Source: Geminicoccaceae bacterium
GTDB lineage: Bacteria; Pseudomonadota; Alphaproteobacteria; Geminicoccales; Geminicoccaceae
Length of the DNA: 64,000 bases
Direction: 5' to 3'
NCBI GenBank assembly: GCA_028279345.1
Contig: JANQNY010000005.1
Coordinates: 1-64,000 of the forward strand
Shown piece by piece: positions 24,534 to 32,672 of the stretch. The notes below the pieces were generated by a model. That model searched no databases, was not told where the DNA came from, and worked only from the letters and a program-made list of their open reading frames with translations. A program made the translations under genes and the position numbers. Positions within the stretch are counted from its first letter, which is position 1; each line of letters begins with the position of its first letter.

Positions 24534-26057
24534 TCAGAACGAGAAGCGTGGGCTCCGTAAACCGAAGTGGATCGCGAGCATACGGGTCGCGAACGCACCT
24601 ATAAACGTGACGGCGACGCCGAGCGCAAGCGCATCGGCATTCAGCGTATGGGCCGACATCTCGAAATAGATCGACAGGACAAGGCCCCATACTACCGCTA
24701 TCTCTGGGTACAGCTGGCCTTTGAGCGCCGGAATGTCCGGATCGGACCGCACGACGTCGCGCAGGATCCCCCCGCCCGCGGCGGTAATGGCGGCGAGGAT
24801 CGGTCCCCAGAGCCAAAGCGGGTGGGCACCCGTCCCGAGCGCGACCGCGACGCCTGTGACGGTGAACGCGGCGAGACCGATCGCGTCGCAAACTTGAACC
24901 ATCATGCTGACTTGGCTTCGGCGTTGCTCGAACAAGCCGAGCGCGGCACTGCCCAGCCGGCTCCTGCGAATTGCCATCGCCGCGCGGATCGTTGCGTAGC
25001 CGCCGATCACCAACACGAGCACGATCTGGATGTAGATCGGCGAGGCGAGAACGCTCAGCGTTTCGCGGTTGGTGATAAGATCGCGGATCACGCCGCCGCC
25101 GACGGCGGGCAGCGAGGCTAGCACCAGCGCGCCGAAGACATCGTAGTTGTAGCGGAACGCGAGTAGGAGGCCGGACATGGCGAAGGCTGCTGTCCCGACG
25201 ATGTCAGCCGCTGCGAACCAGTTGCTCTTCAGTGTGAGGCGCACGAGGATCGGCAAAGTGTAGCGCTCGTTGAGGCGCCGGTAGGTGCCGTCCTCATACA
25301 CACTCTCGATAGCGTCGTTGAAGCGTTGGACGGTTAACGGCTCGACCGAGGCCTTGCTGAACATCAGATGCAGGTCCTCGTCGATCGCGACGGGATGCTC
25401 CTCGACGAAAGCGTCTAGGCCCGCGGCCTCGATCATGTTTGCGGCCACGATCCGGTCCGTCAGACAGCCGTCGACATGGCCGGCTACCAGGAGGTTCAGC
25501 AGATCTCGTCCCTGTACCGGAACGATCTTCTGCCGATTGGCCGGGTCCACGATGAACTCGCGCAACGCCTCGCTCGGGTGCGCCGTATGGCGATCGATGC
25601 CCAGCCGGAAGTCGGCTCGCTTCATGCTCTCGACGAGTTCGATATCAGACGTTGCTGGCAAGGACCCGCTCTCGCCACGGGGCACAATCAGCACCAGCGT
25701 TCCGGTCCGATACGGGATCGAGAAGTAGGCGAACGTCTCGCGCTCGGGTGTGGGTGTCGCGTGCGCTGCGATGTCCCGTTCGCCGCGTCTGATTTCGTCG
25801 ACGTGTTCGCCCCAGTCGATCTCGGGAGCATCGATCCAGTAGCCAGCACGGCTCGAGATCTCGAACAGGAGTTCGACGTCGAGGCCTTGCCACTGTGGCG
25901 TGCCTCGCAGCGTGCCGAGGTAAGAGTAGGGTGGTAACCGCGTCCAGCCGCCAGAAAGCGTCCGCTCCTCCTCGGCTCGGACTCCGTCAGCCAACGCGAC
26001 GCACAACAGGACGAGCAGGCCGCAATAGCACGCGACGGCACGCCTCGTGGCCGTCAT
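24534..26057 (-). CDS. Solute-binding domain fused to UPF0126/TRIC membrane channel
   Basis: ATG 26057 follows GGAGG and gives 507 residues; an in-frame GTG at 26114 would add 19. After a signal segment (CYCGLLVLLCVALADGVRA) residues about 30-265 form a type-3 solute-binding domain (LRGTPQWQGLDVELLFEIS, DIAAHATPTPERETFAYF). Residues about 270-500 contain two UPF0126 repeats with seven membrane helices (AAFAMSGLLLAF, GGGVIRDLI; AAFTVTGVAVAL, GGGILRDVV). UPF0126 proteins are bacterial TRIC-like channels, some proposed as glycine carriers. The fusion suggests a ligand-gated or ligand-fed channel. Confidence 0.88.
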   Translation of the reverse strand: MTATRRAVACYCGLLVLLCVALADGVRAEEERTLSGGWTRLPPYSYLGTLRGTPQWQGLDVELLFEISSRAGYWIDAPEIDWGEHVDEIRRGERDIAAHATPTPERETFAYFSIPYRTGTLVLIVPRGESGSLPATSDIELVESMKRADFRLGIDRHTAHPSEALREFIVDPANRQKIVPVQGRDLLNLLVAGHVDGCLTDRIVAANMIEAAGLDAFVEEHPVAIDEDLHLMFSKASVEPLTVQRFNDAIESVYEDGTYRRLNERYTLPILVRLTLKSNWFAAADIVGTAAFAMSGLLLAFRYNYDVFGALVLASLPAVGGGVIRDLITNRETLSVLASPIYIQIVLVLVIGGYATIRAAMAIRRSRLGSAALGLFEQRRSQVSMMVQVCDAIGLAAFTVTGVAVALGTGAHPLWLWGPILAAITAAGGGILRDVVRSDPDIPALKGQLYPEIAVVWGLVLSIYFEMSAHTLNADALALGVAVTFIGAFATRMLAIHFGLRSPRFSF

Positions 26058-26351
26058 CGCCCAAAACCTCCGAAAGCTAGCCAAAACCCTCCCGAACTCA
26101 GGCGCAGCAGCCACGGCGTGAAGACGCTTACACCGTCACGACTACTGCAGCCGGACGGCTCGGCACCATAAGCCCTCGGTTCCGTCGAGACTTACAACAC
26201 AATCCGCGAAGAGCTGGCAGCAGGAAGGAACGATGCGCTGGCGTTCATCCAAGTTCGCGTCAATCCGCAGCTCTTAATGGTAGCTTTTGTGGTAACGGCC
26301 TTCGGTTCACGCAGAAATTATCAATGAAATCAATGCATTAAGCGAGTGAAA

Positions 26352-26365
26352 TGGCGGAGGGGATG
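26352..26365. other. Right attachment-site repeat (att) in the tRNA 3' end
   Basis: Identical to 172-185. It comprises the encoded CCA, discriminator base, the 3' acceptor strand and three further bases. Confidence 0.6.
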
Positions 26366-26444
26366 GGATTCGAACCCACGATACGGATTGTCTCCGTATA
26401 ACGGTTTAGCAAACCGTCGCCTTCAGCCGCTCGGCCACCCCTCC
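26352..26444 (-). tRNA. tRNA-Ser(GCU)
   Basis: The reverse strand folds as a class II tRNA: acceptor GGAGGGG/CCCCTCC, discriminator G and encoded CCA, D-arm GGCCGAGCGGC, anticodon loop TTGCTAA giving GCU, a long variable arm, and T-loop GTTCGAATC. It reads AGC/AGU serine codons. Its 3' end is the island attachment site and remains intact. Confidence 0.95.
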
Positions 26445-26482
26445 GCGGGGTTTTGGGTGTCTATCGAAGCCGCCGTCGAGCG

Positions 26483-26986
26483 TCAATCGAGCGGGTCGAC
26501 CGCGAAGTCGTTGCCCATATGGCCATGGGTAAGCCGGGCGAGTTCGGCGAGCGAGGTGCGGAAAACGCAATGCGGATGGCCCGCCGCGGCATAGATGTCG
26601 GGAAAGCGGTCGAGGCTCGGATCGAGGATCACAGGCAACCGACGCAGATGGCCCACCGGTGCGACACCGCCGATGCTGAAGCCGGTCTCGGCCTTCACCC
26701 GTTCGGCGGAGACGCGCGCGAGCGGCTGGGAGAGGTGCATCACGCGGGCCAGGATGTCGGTGTCCACAAGGCGGTCCCCGGCAACACAGGCGAGCAGCAG
26801 CCCGTCGCCGGCGGCGAACACGAGCGATTTGACGATCGCGCCAACCGGAACGCGCAGGGCTGCGGCAGCCTCGACTGCCGTGCGAGCCGTCTCCGCGACC
26901 GGCACGACGCGGTCGGTGAGCCCATGCTCGGCTAGCACCGCCGCGACGCGGCGGACGGTGTCGCGCTCCAGCAGCCTTGCGCTCAT
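26483..26986 (-). CDS. YbaK/EbsC-type aminoacyl-tRNA deacylase
   Basis: 167 residues of the YbaK/ProX editing-domain family, which hydrolyses mischarged tRNAs such as Cys-tRNA(Pro). The conserved Lys is in VPVGAIVKSLVF, and a GxxPxG loop appears as FSIGGVAPVGH. The end (DPSLDRFPDIYAAAGHPHCV) matches the family. It is the last gene of the overlapping run and its ATG overlaps the malonyl-CoA decarboxylase stop by 4 nt. It ends 38 bases from the tRNA-Ser gene. Confidence 0.87.
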   Translation of the reverse strand: MSARLLERDTVRRVAAVLAEHGLTDRVVPVAETARTAVEAAAALRVPVGAIVKSLVFAAGDGLLLACVAGDRLVDTDILARVMHLSQPLARVSAERVKAETGFSIGGVAPVGHLRRLPVILDPSLDRFPDIYAAAGHPHCVFRTSLAELARLTHGHMGNDFAVDPLD

Positions 26987-28359
26987 GCCACCGCTTCGGC
27001 GGCCTTCGTCTCCTTGCGGACGGTGGCCTCGCGCTTGGCCGGCGGTGAGGCGCGGACCAGTTGCTCGACCGCGCGCGACGCGACGACCTTCTTGTCGTTC
27101 ATGAAGGTCTCGTGGTTCTTTTCCACCTGGTCGAGACGGTAGAGGTAGTTGACCATCAGCGTGCAGGCTTGGCGCACGCCCTTGGCGGAGACGTCGCCCC
27201 GCCAGTTGACCCGCTCGAGGCGCGCGCCATTGCCCAGATGGAAGCGGGCTACCGGGTCCAGCGGTGCCGTGCCGTTCTTCTCACGCGCCAGATACCATGC
27301 GCCAAGCTGCAGCAGCAGGTCCTTCACCGCGCCCAAGCGCTCCTCGTCCTGCCATGCCGCCAGCGACAGCTCGTCGACTCGCCGCACCAGCTCGGCGAGC
27401 TGTACGTCGTCGGTACCCGCGCGGTCGAGCCAGCGCCTGAACCCGGGCACGGGCGAGAGGGTGACGAAGGTCTTGAGATTAGAGAACTCGGCCTGCAACT
27501 CGGCCGCAACCTGCTTGATGAGGAAGTTGCCGAAGGAGATTCCGCTGAGCCCTGCCTGGCAATTTGAGATCGAGAAAAAGACGGCCGTGTCCGCTTGCCC
27601 CGGATCTTTCACCTCGGCATTGCGGGCGATCAGTGGCTGAATGCGGTCTGGCATGCCTTTGACAAGGGCGACCTGCACAAAAATCAGCGGCTCATCCGGC
27701 AGCGCCGGGTGGAAGAAGCCGAAGCAGCGTCGATCGGTGGCGAGGCGGCGCCGCAGGTCCTCCCAGCCATCGATCTCATGGACCGCCTCGTAGGTGATGA
27801 GCTTTTCGAGCACGACGGCGGGCGTGCGCCAGTCGATCCGTTCGAGCTCCAGAAAACCGCGATTAAACCACGAGATGAAGAGGTAGCGGAGGTCGTCGTC
27901 GAGAGGCGCCAGCTCCGGCACGTCGCGCCGCTTGCGCAGCACGGTCTCGCGCATGCGGACGAGCGCGGCGGTGCCGCCCGGTGCCATATTGAGCCGGCGG
28001 AGCAGCTCGCGCCGCGGGGGCTCGCTGGCTCGGGCGAGGGCCGTCAGATTGGCCGAAGTCGGGTTTTCCCGGTAGGCGTCGGCCGCGCGGAGCACCGCCT
28101 CCTCGGCAGCGCCGAATTCGTCGACGAGACGCCGGAGCGAGGTGGTGCGCTCCGCCTCGCTGAGCGCCGCGTACGCCTCGAGCGTATCGCGCGCGAGGAC
28201 TGCGCCGGCCGCTTCGCCGCGCGTGGAGACGAGCGCGCGGCACAGCTCGATCACGCGATCGGCGCTCGCCCGGTCCGTGCCGCGTAGATTGCGCGCGATG
28301 AGATCCCGGCCGCCGTCCGCGATCGAGTTGAACAAGGACTGGAAATAGGATTCGCTCAT
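26983..28359 (-). CDS. Malonyl-CoA decarboxylase
   Basis: 458 residues, the usual length of bacterial MCD. It converts malonyl-CoA to acetyl-CoA and CO2. The N-terminal helical domain (about 1-160) is followed by the acetyltransferase-like catalytic domain with YEAVHEIDGWEDLRRRL, CFGFFHPALPDEPLIFVQVA, FFSISNCQAGLSGISFGNFL and the FHLGNGARLERVNW motif near the C-terminus. It overlaps both neighbours by 4 nt. It may detoxify or use malonyl-CoA; no malonate transporter or MatB is in this window. Confidence 0.92.
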   Translation of the reverse strand: MSESYFQSLFNSIADGGRDLIARNLRGTDRASADRVIELCRALVSTRGEAAGAVLARDTLEAYAALSEAERTTSLRRLVDEFGAAEEAVLRAADAYRENPTSANLTALARASEPPRRELLRRLNMAPGGTAALVRMRETVLRKRRDVPELAPLDDDLRYLFISWFNRGFLELERIDWRTPAVVLEKLITYEAVHEIDGWEDLRRRLATDRRCFGFFHPALPDEPLIFVQVALVKGMPDRIQPLIARNAEVKDPGQADTAVFFSISNCQAGLSGISFGNFLIKQVAAELQAEFSNLKTFVTLSPVPGFRRWLDRAGTDDVQLAELVRRVDELSLAAWQDEERLGAVKDLLLQLGAWYLAREKNGTAPLDPVARFHLGNGARLERVNWRGDVSAKGVRQACTLMVNYLYRLDQVEKNHETFMNDKKVVASRAVEQLVRASPPAKREATVRKETKAAEAVA

Positions 28360-29297
28360 GGTCGCCTCCCCAACCCGCCAGCGGCCGCAGCGCTCGGCAA
28401 CGCGCTCCCGCTGCGCTCGCGCTGCCAGACATAGAGGCCACTACCGACGACGATGGCGGCACCCGTCAACGTGAAGCCGTCGGGTATGTCGCCGAACACC
28501 AACACGCCCCACAGCGTCGCCCAGACGAATAATGTATAGTTGAAGGGTTGCAACGTCGATGCCGCGGCGCGCCGCAGCGCCAGCATCAACAGCAGATGAC
28601 CGATGCCGCCCGCAATGCAGGCGGCGAGCAAGAGCAGCCATTGCGCTGTGGTCTCTGGTGTCTTCCAGAGCCACGGCATTAAGAGACCCGGCACGACACA
28701 ACCCATGGCGACCAGGTAGACGAAGGACGTGGCGGCGCCGTCGGTTCGCGCGGTGAGCCGGGTCAAGAGCTGGAACAGCGCCCACAGGAACGCGCCGGCC
28801 AGCGGCAGCAGTACCACCGGCTCGAACACGGCGAAGCCGGGTCTAATGATCATCAGGATGCCGCCGAAGCCGACGCCGACCGCGAGCCAGCGCCGTACCC
28901 CGCAACGCTCGCCCAGGATCGGCCAGGCGAGCGCGGTGGCGATCAGCGGCGCTGCTGCCAAAACGGCGTGCGCGTCAGCGAGCGGGAGATGGCGCACCGC
29001 CACCATGAAGAGCCACATCTCGATGAGAACGGCACCAACCCGCACGAGCTGTAGGCCTGGCCGCGCGCTCGCGCCGAGCACACCGGCGATGCGGCGCGGC
29101 CCCAGCCAGACGACGCAGCAGAGCGCCAGGAACGCATGGCGCAGAAACAGAATCTGCCAGACATCGATCGTATCGACGAGCAGCTTGTTGGCGGTGTCCA
29201 TCGCTGCCATGCAGCCCATCGCCAGGACCATCAGCGCGATGCTGGAGCCGCTGGCATTCGTCGCTTGTGAGGCGTCCGCGGGGGACGCCCGGTTCAT
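28356..29297 (-). CDS. EamA/DMT-family transporter
   Basis: 313 residues with ten predicted membrane helices in two EamA repeats (ALMVLAMGCMAAMDTANKLL at the start; LPLAGAFLWALFQLLTRLTA at the start of the second). The DMT superfamily exports metabolites such as amino acids; the substrate cannot be read from sequence. It overlaps the M16 peptidase stop and the MCD start by 4 nt each. Confidence 0.88.
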   Translation of the reverse strand: MNRASPADASQATNASGSSIALMVLAMGCMAAMDTANKLLVDTIDVWQILFLRHAFLALCCVVWLGPRRIAGVLGASARPGLQLVRVGAVLIEMWLFMVAVRHLPLADAHAVLAAAPLIATALAWPILGERCGVRRWLAVGVGFGGILMIIRPGFAVFEPVVLLPLAGAFLWALFQLLTRLTARTDGAATSFVYLVAMGCVVPGLLMPWLWKTPETTAQWLLLLAACIAGGIGHLLLMLALRRAAASTLQPFNYTLFVWATLWGVLVFGDIPDGFTLTGAAIVVGSGLYVWQRERSGSALPSAAAAGGLGRRP

Positions 29298-30562
29298 GGG
29301 GCGAGGGCGCGCTCGGCCGCCCGATCGAGGCCTGGCGCCTTGGGGCCGAGCGCCGTCACGGTCGGTCGACGCTCACGCAGCAAGCGTTCGCCGAACCGGG
29401 CGATGTGCCGCGCATCAACGGCATCGATGCGCGCGGCGACGCTCAGCGGGTCCAGATAGTCGCCGAAGATGAGCTCTTGGCGCGCCAGGTCCTCGCACGC
29501 CGCACCGCAGCTCTCGAGCGACATCAGGAGATTGGCCTTGAGCTGGGCCCGCGCGCGCGCGATCTCGCTTGCTTGCGGATCGCTGACGAGCTCCGTCAGG
29601 CCTGCCTCGAGCAGTCGAACGACCTCGGCACCAGCGTCCGGGGAGGTTGCCGCGTACATGCCGACGAGGCCAGTGTCGGCGTAGCTCGCCCCGAAGGCAA
29701 AGACGCTGTACGCGAGCCCGCGGCGCTCGCGGATCTCCTGAAACAGCCGCGACGACATCCCGCCGCCGAGGGCAGTCGTGAAGACCTGGCTCGCGTAGAA
29801 GTCGGGGTCGTCATAGGCGACCCCCTCGAGACCGAGGATCAGGTGCAGCTGTTCGTTGTCGTCCTCGGCCAAATGCACGCCCCCGCCATAGGCAGCCGGT
29901 GCCATGGCCGGCGTTGAGGGAACGCGCCAATCGCCCAGATGGGCCGAGGCGACGTCCACAAGCGCGTCGTGATCGACCCGGCCGGCGGCGGCGAGCACGG
30001 CGCGCTCCGGTGCGTAGTGGCGCTCCATGTAGCCGACGAGGTGCGACCTTCCGAGGCGCTCGACCGTCTCTGCCGGCCCCAGGATCGAACGGCCGAGCGG
30101 CTGATCGGGATAGGCCCGCTCCTGCCACAGATCGAAGATCCAGTCGTCCGGCGTATCCAGGACCTGGCCGATCTCCTGCAGGACCACGGTCCGCTCGCGC
30201 TCCAGCTCGCTCTCGTCGATCCGCGGGTGGCGCACAATGTCGGCGAGCAGGTCCACGGCGAGCGGCACGTCGGCTGCGAGCACGCGCGCATAGTACGCGG
30301 TCTGCTCTCGCGAGGTGTAGGCGTTGAGCTGGCCGCCCACGGCCTCGATCTCCTCGGCGATCGCTTGGGCGGAGCGGCGCGCCGTGCCCTTGAAGGCCAT
30401 ATGCTCCATCAGATGGGCGATGCCGTTCACCTCCGGCGCCTCGTAGCGCGCGCCGACATCCACCCAGATCCCTACCGATGCGGTGGCCAGGTGCGGCATC
30501 GCCAGCGTCACCACCCGGACGCCGTTGTCGAGGCGGCTCAGGCGGTAGCCCGCTGCGCTCAA
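29294..30562 (-). CDS. M16-family zinc metallopeptidase (processing-peptidase type)
   Basis: The start is TTG 30562, overlapping the purF stop as TTGA, giving 422 residues that open SAAGYRLSRLDNGVRVV as M16 proteins do. The inverted zinc motif HxxEH is in HLMEHMAFKGTARR, with the distal Glu in the ERTVVLQEIGQ region. Both the N-terminal catalytic half and the C-terminal structural half are present (QLHLILGLEGVAYDD begins the second). Family members resemble the beta subunit of mitochondrial processing peptidase. Confidence 0.9.
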   Translation of the reverse strand: MSAAGYRLSRLDNGVRVVTLAMPHLATASVGIWVDVGARYEAPEVNGIAHLMEHMAFKGTARRSAQAIAEEIEAVGGQLNAYTSREQTAYYARVLAADVPLAVDLLADIVRHPRIDESELERERTVVLQEIGQVLDTPDDWIFDLWQERAYPDQPLGRSILGPAETVERLGRSHLVGYMERHYAPERAVLAAAGRVDHDALVDVASAHLGDWRVPSTPAMAPAAYGGGVHLAEDDNEQLHLILGLEGVAYDDPDFYASQVFTTALGGGMSSRLFQEIRERRGLAYSVFAFGASYADTGLVGMYAATSPDAGAEVVRLLEAGLTELVSDPQASEIARARAQLKANLLMSLESCGAACEDLARQELIFGDYLDPLSVAARIDAVDARHIARFGERLLRERRPTVTALGPKAPGLDRAAERALAP

Positions 30563-32049
30563 CCGGCGTGCTCCAGGAGGCTGCGCGCGCGCAACGTGCC
30601 GCTCTCCGCGTCGTGGTCGGTGAGCGAGGTCGGGTAGCTGCCGGTGAAGCACGCATCGCAATAGGCCGGCCGGCGGGCGTCGCGACCGGGCTCGCCGACG
30701 GCGCGATAGAGCCCGTCCATGCTCAAGAATGCGAGGCTGTCGACGCCGATGATATCGCCGATCTCCGCCACCGAGTTTCGTGCCGCCATCAGCTTCGAGC
30801 GTTCCGGCGTGTCCACGCCGTAGAAGCAGGAATGCGTCATCGGCGGGCTCGCGATGCGCATGTGCACCTCGGTGGCGCCGGCCTCGCGCACCATCTGGAC
30901 GATTTTCGTCGAGGTGGTCCCGCGGACGATGCTGTCGTCGACGAGGACCACCCGCTTGCCACGGAGCGCCGACCGGTTGGCGTTGTGCTTCAGCTTCACG
31001 CCGAGATGCCGGATCTGGTCTGTCGGCTCGATGAAGGTGCGGCCGACATAGTGGTTCCTGATGATGCCGAGGTCGAAAGACAGGTTGGCGGCTTCGGCAA
31101 AGCCGATGGCCGCCGGAACCCCGCTGTCGGGGACCGGCACGACGATGTCGGCCGCCGCCGGCGCCTCGCGCGCCAACTCGCTACCGATCGCCTTGCGCGC
31201 TTCGTAGACGCCCTTTCCCTCAACCACGCTGTCCGGGCGGGCGAAGTAGACATACTCGAAAATGCAGAAGCGGCGCTCCGCGGGCTCGAACGGCTTATAG
31301 CTCTGCAAGGAGTCGCCCTCGGCGACGATTACCTCACCAGGCACCACGTCGCGGACGTAGGACGCCCCCAGGATGTCCAGCGCGCAGGTCTCGGAGGCGA
31401 GCACGACGGCGCCGTCGAGGTCGCCCAAGACCAGCGGTCTGACGCCCAACGGATCGCGGACGCCGATGAGTTTCTTCGCCGTGAGCGCCACGAGCGAGTA
31501 TGCACCTTCGATTTCCGCGAGACTCCGGATCAGCCGTTCGAGCACATTGGTGCCGCCGCTCCGCGCCAGGAGGTGCACGAGCACCTCGGTGTCGGTGGTC
31601 GACTGAAAGAGCGAGCCTTCGTCAACGAGGCGATCCCGCAGCGCATGGGCGTTGGTGAGATTACCGTTGTGCGCGAGGGCGAGCCCGCCGAAGACGAACT
31701 CGGCGAAGAGCGGCTGGATGTTGCGGGTCATCGTGGCGCCCGTGGTGGCGTAGCGCACATGCCCGATCGCCGAGCCCCCGGGCAGGCCGTCGATGATCGC
31801 CGGGTCCGAAAACCCGTCGCCGACCAGCCCCAACGCCTTGTGCGAACGGAACACCCCGTCGTCGAGGGCGACAATGCCGGCGGCCTCCTGGCCCCGATGC
31901 TGCAACGCGTGTAGGCCCAGCGCGGTAAAGGCGGCCGCATCGCGTGAGCCGGTGATGCCAAAGACGCCGCACTCCTCACCGAAGCGGTCCGCCTCGTCGC
32001 CGGGCCATGGGTCGCTGAAGCCTTGTCCGTGGCCCAGGTCGGTCGTCAT
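30559..32049 (-). CDS. purF: Amidophosphoribosyltransferase
   Basis: 496 residues. It catalyses the first committed step of purine synthesis, PRPP plus glutamine to phosphoribosylamine. After a short propeptide the catalytic Cys is in EECGVFGI. The glutamine-amidotransferase domain (GHVRYATTG, HNGNLTN) fills the N-terminal half. The phosphoribosyltransferase domain has the PRPP motif VVLVDDSIVRGTT. It overlaps cvpA upstream by 4 nt, which is the classical cvpA-purF pairing. Confidence 0.97.
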   Translation of the reverse strand: MTTDLGHGQGFSDPWPGDEADRFGEECGVFGITGSRDAAAFTALGLHALQHRGQEAAGIVALDDGVFRSHKALGLVGDGFSDPAIIDGLPGGSAIGHVRYATTGATMTRNIQPLFAEFVFGGLALAHNGNLTNAHALRDRLVDEGSLFQSTTDTEVLVHLLARSGGTNVLERLIRSLAEIEGAYSLVALTAKKLIGVRDPLGVRPLVLGDLDGAVVLASETCALDILGASYVRDVVPGEVIVAEGDSLQSYKPFEPAERRFCIFEYVYFARPDSVVEGKGVYEARKAIGSELAREAPAAADIVVPVPDSGVPAAIGFAEAANLSFDLGIIRNHYVGRTFIEPTDQIRHLGVKLKHNANRSALRGKRVVLVDDSIVRGTTSTKIVQMVREAGATEVHMRIASPPMTHSCFYGVDTPERSKLMAARNSVAEIGDIIGVDSLAFLSMDGLYRAVGEPGRDARRPAYCDACFTGSYPTSLTDHDAESGTLRARSLLEHAG

Positions 32050-32672
32050 TGCGTTTCCGTAGCGGTGGTGGGCGGGGGATCGGTCGTCGGTTCGGGGGAG
32101 GCGTCAGTCGACGTTTCCGGCGCGCCGGGTGTTGCCGCAGGTGTCTCACCCGGCAACGGCAAGTCGGGCGCGAACGAGCGGGCGACCCCGAGCCCCTCGT
32201 CGAGAACCGGGCGGAGGCGCGCTTCCTGAATGAACGCCGGCCGCTCGGCCGGAAACACGAACTGCAGGACGAGGTAGGTGACGAGGACCAGCACGACGCC
32301 GCGCAGCGCGCCGAACACGACACCAAGCCCGCGGTCGACGACGGAAAGGAAGCTGTTCTCGATGAGCGACGCCATGATGCCCGCGATGACCAGGAACACG
32401 GCCAGCGGGACCACGAACGCGGCGACGATGGCGGTGACCCGTCGCGCCATGTCGTCCGCGATATAGGGCTCGAGCAGCGGCTCCACCTGTGGCCAGGCGA
32501 ACCAGGCGCAGGCTGCGGCACCCAACCAGGCGGCGAGCATGAACGCCTCGCGGCTCACGCCGCGAAACAGTGCCAAGAGCGTCGACAGGACGACGACGAC
32601 GATCACGAACAGGTCGAGGACCGTCAGGCCGAGGAGCCTGAACTGGTCGATCGTCTGCAACATCCCGCTCAT
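32046..32672 (-). CDS. cvpA: CvpA-family inner-membrane protein
   Basis: 208 residues with four membrane helices (LTVLDLFVIVVVVLSTLLAL, then LIAGIMASLIENSFLSVVDR region) typical of CvpA/colicin V production protein. The C-terminal 50 residues are Pro/Thr-rich and probably disordered. It lies between radA and purF with 4-nt overlaps on both sides. Confidence 0.92.
   Translation of the reverse strand: MSGMLQTIDQFRLLGLTVLDLFVIVVVVLSTLLALFRGVSREAFMLAAWLGAAACAWFAWPQVEPLLEPYIADDMARRVTAIVAAFVVPLAVFLVIAGIMASLIENSFLSVVDRGLGVVFGALRGVVLVLVTYLVLQFVFPAERPAFIQEARLRPVLDEGLGVARSFAPDLPLPGETPAATPGAPETSTDASPEPTTDPPPTTATETQ

Larger units (their letters stand above)
172..26365. mobile_element. Genomic island integrated at tRNA-Ser(GCU)
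   Basis: The two ends carry the same 14-bp sequence. The right copy is the 3' terminal 14 nt of an intact tRNA-Ser on the minus strand, and the left copy lies 150 bp before a tyrosine integrase. A 14-bp match next to an integrase is very unlikely by chance. The content fits an accessory region: satellite-type replication genes, an IS66 element, pseudogenes, regulators and genes without core synteny. Outside the right end a dense core operon starts at once. One oddity is that the integrase sits at the end far from the tRNA, so several elements may be stacked between the repeats. Confidence 0.65.

Noticed and set aside
30478..31914. 478-codon plus-strand open frame opposite purF
   Set aside because: It is the antisense of purF, which has full family motifs. 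The shadow protein is Arg/His/Asp-rich as expected for antisense of high-GC genes.
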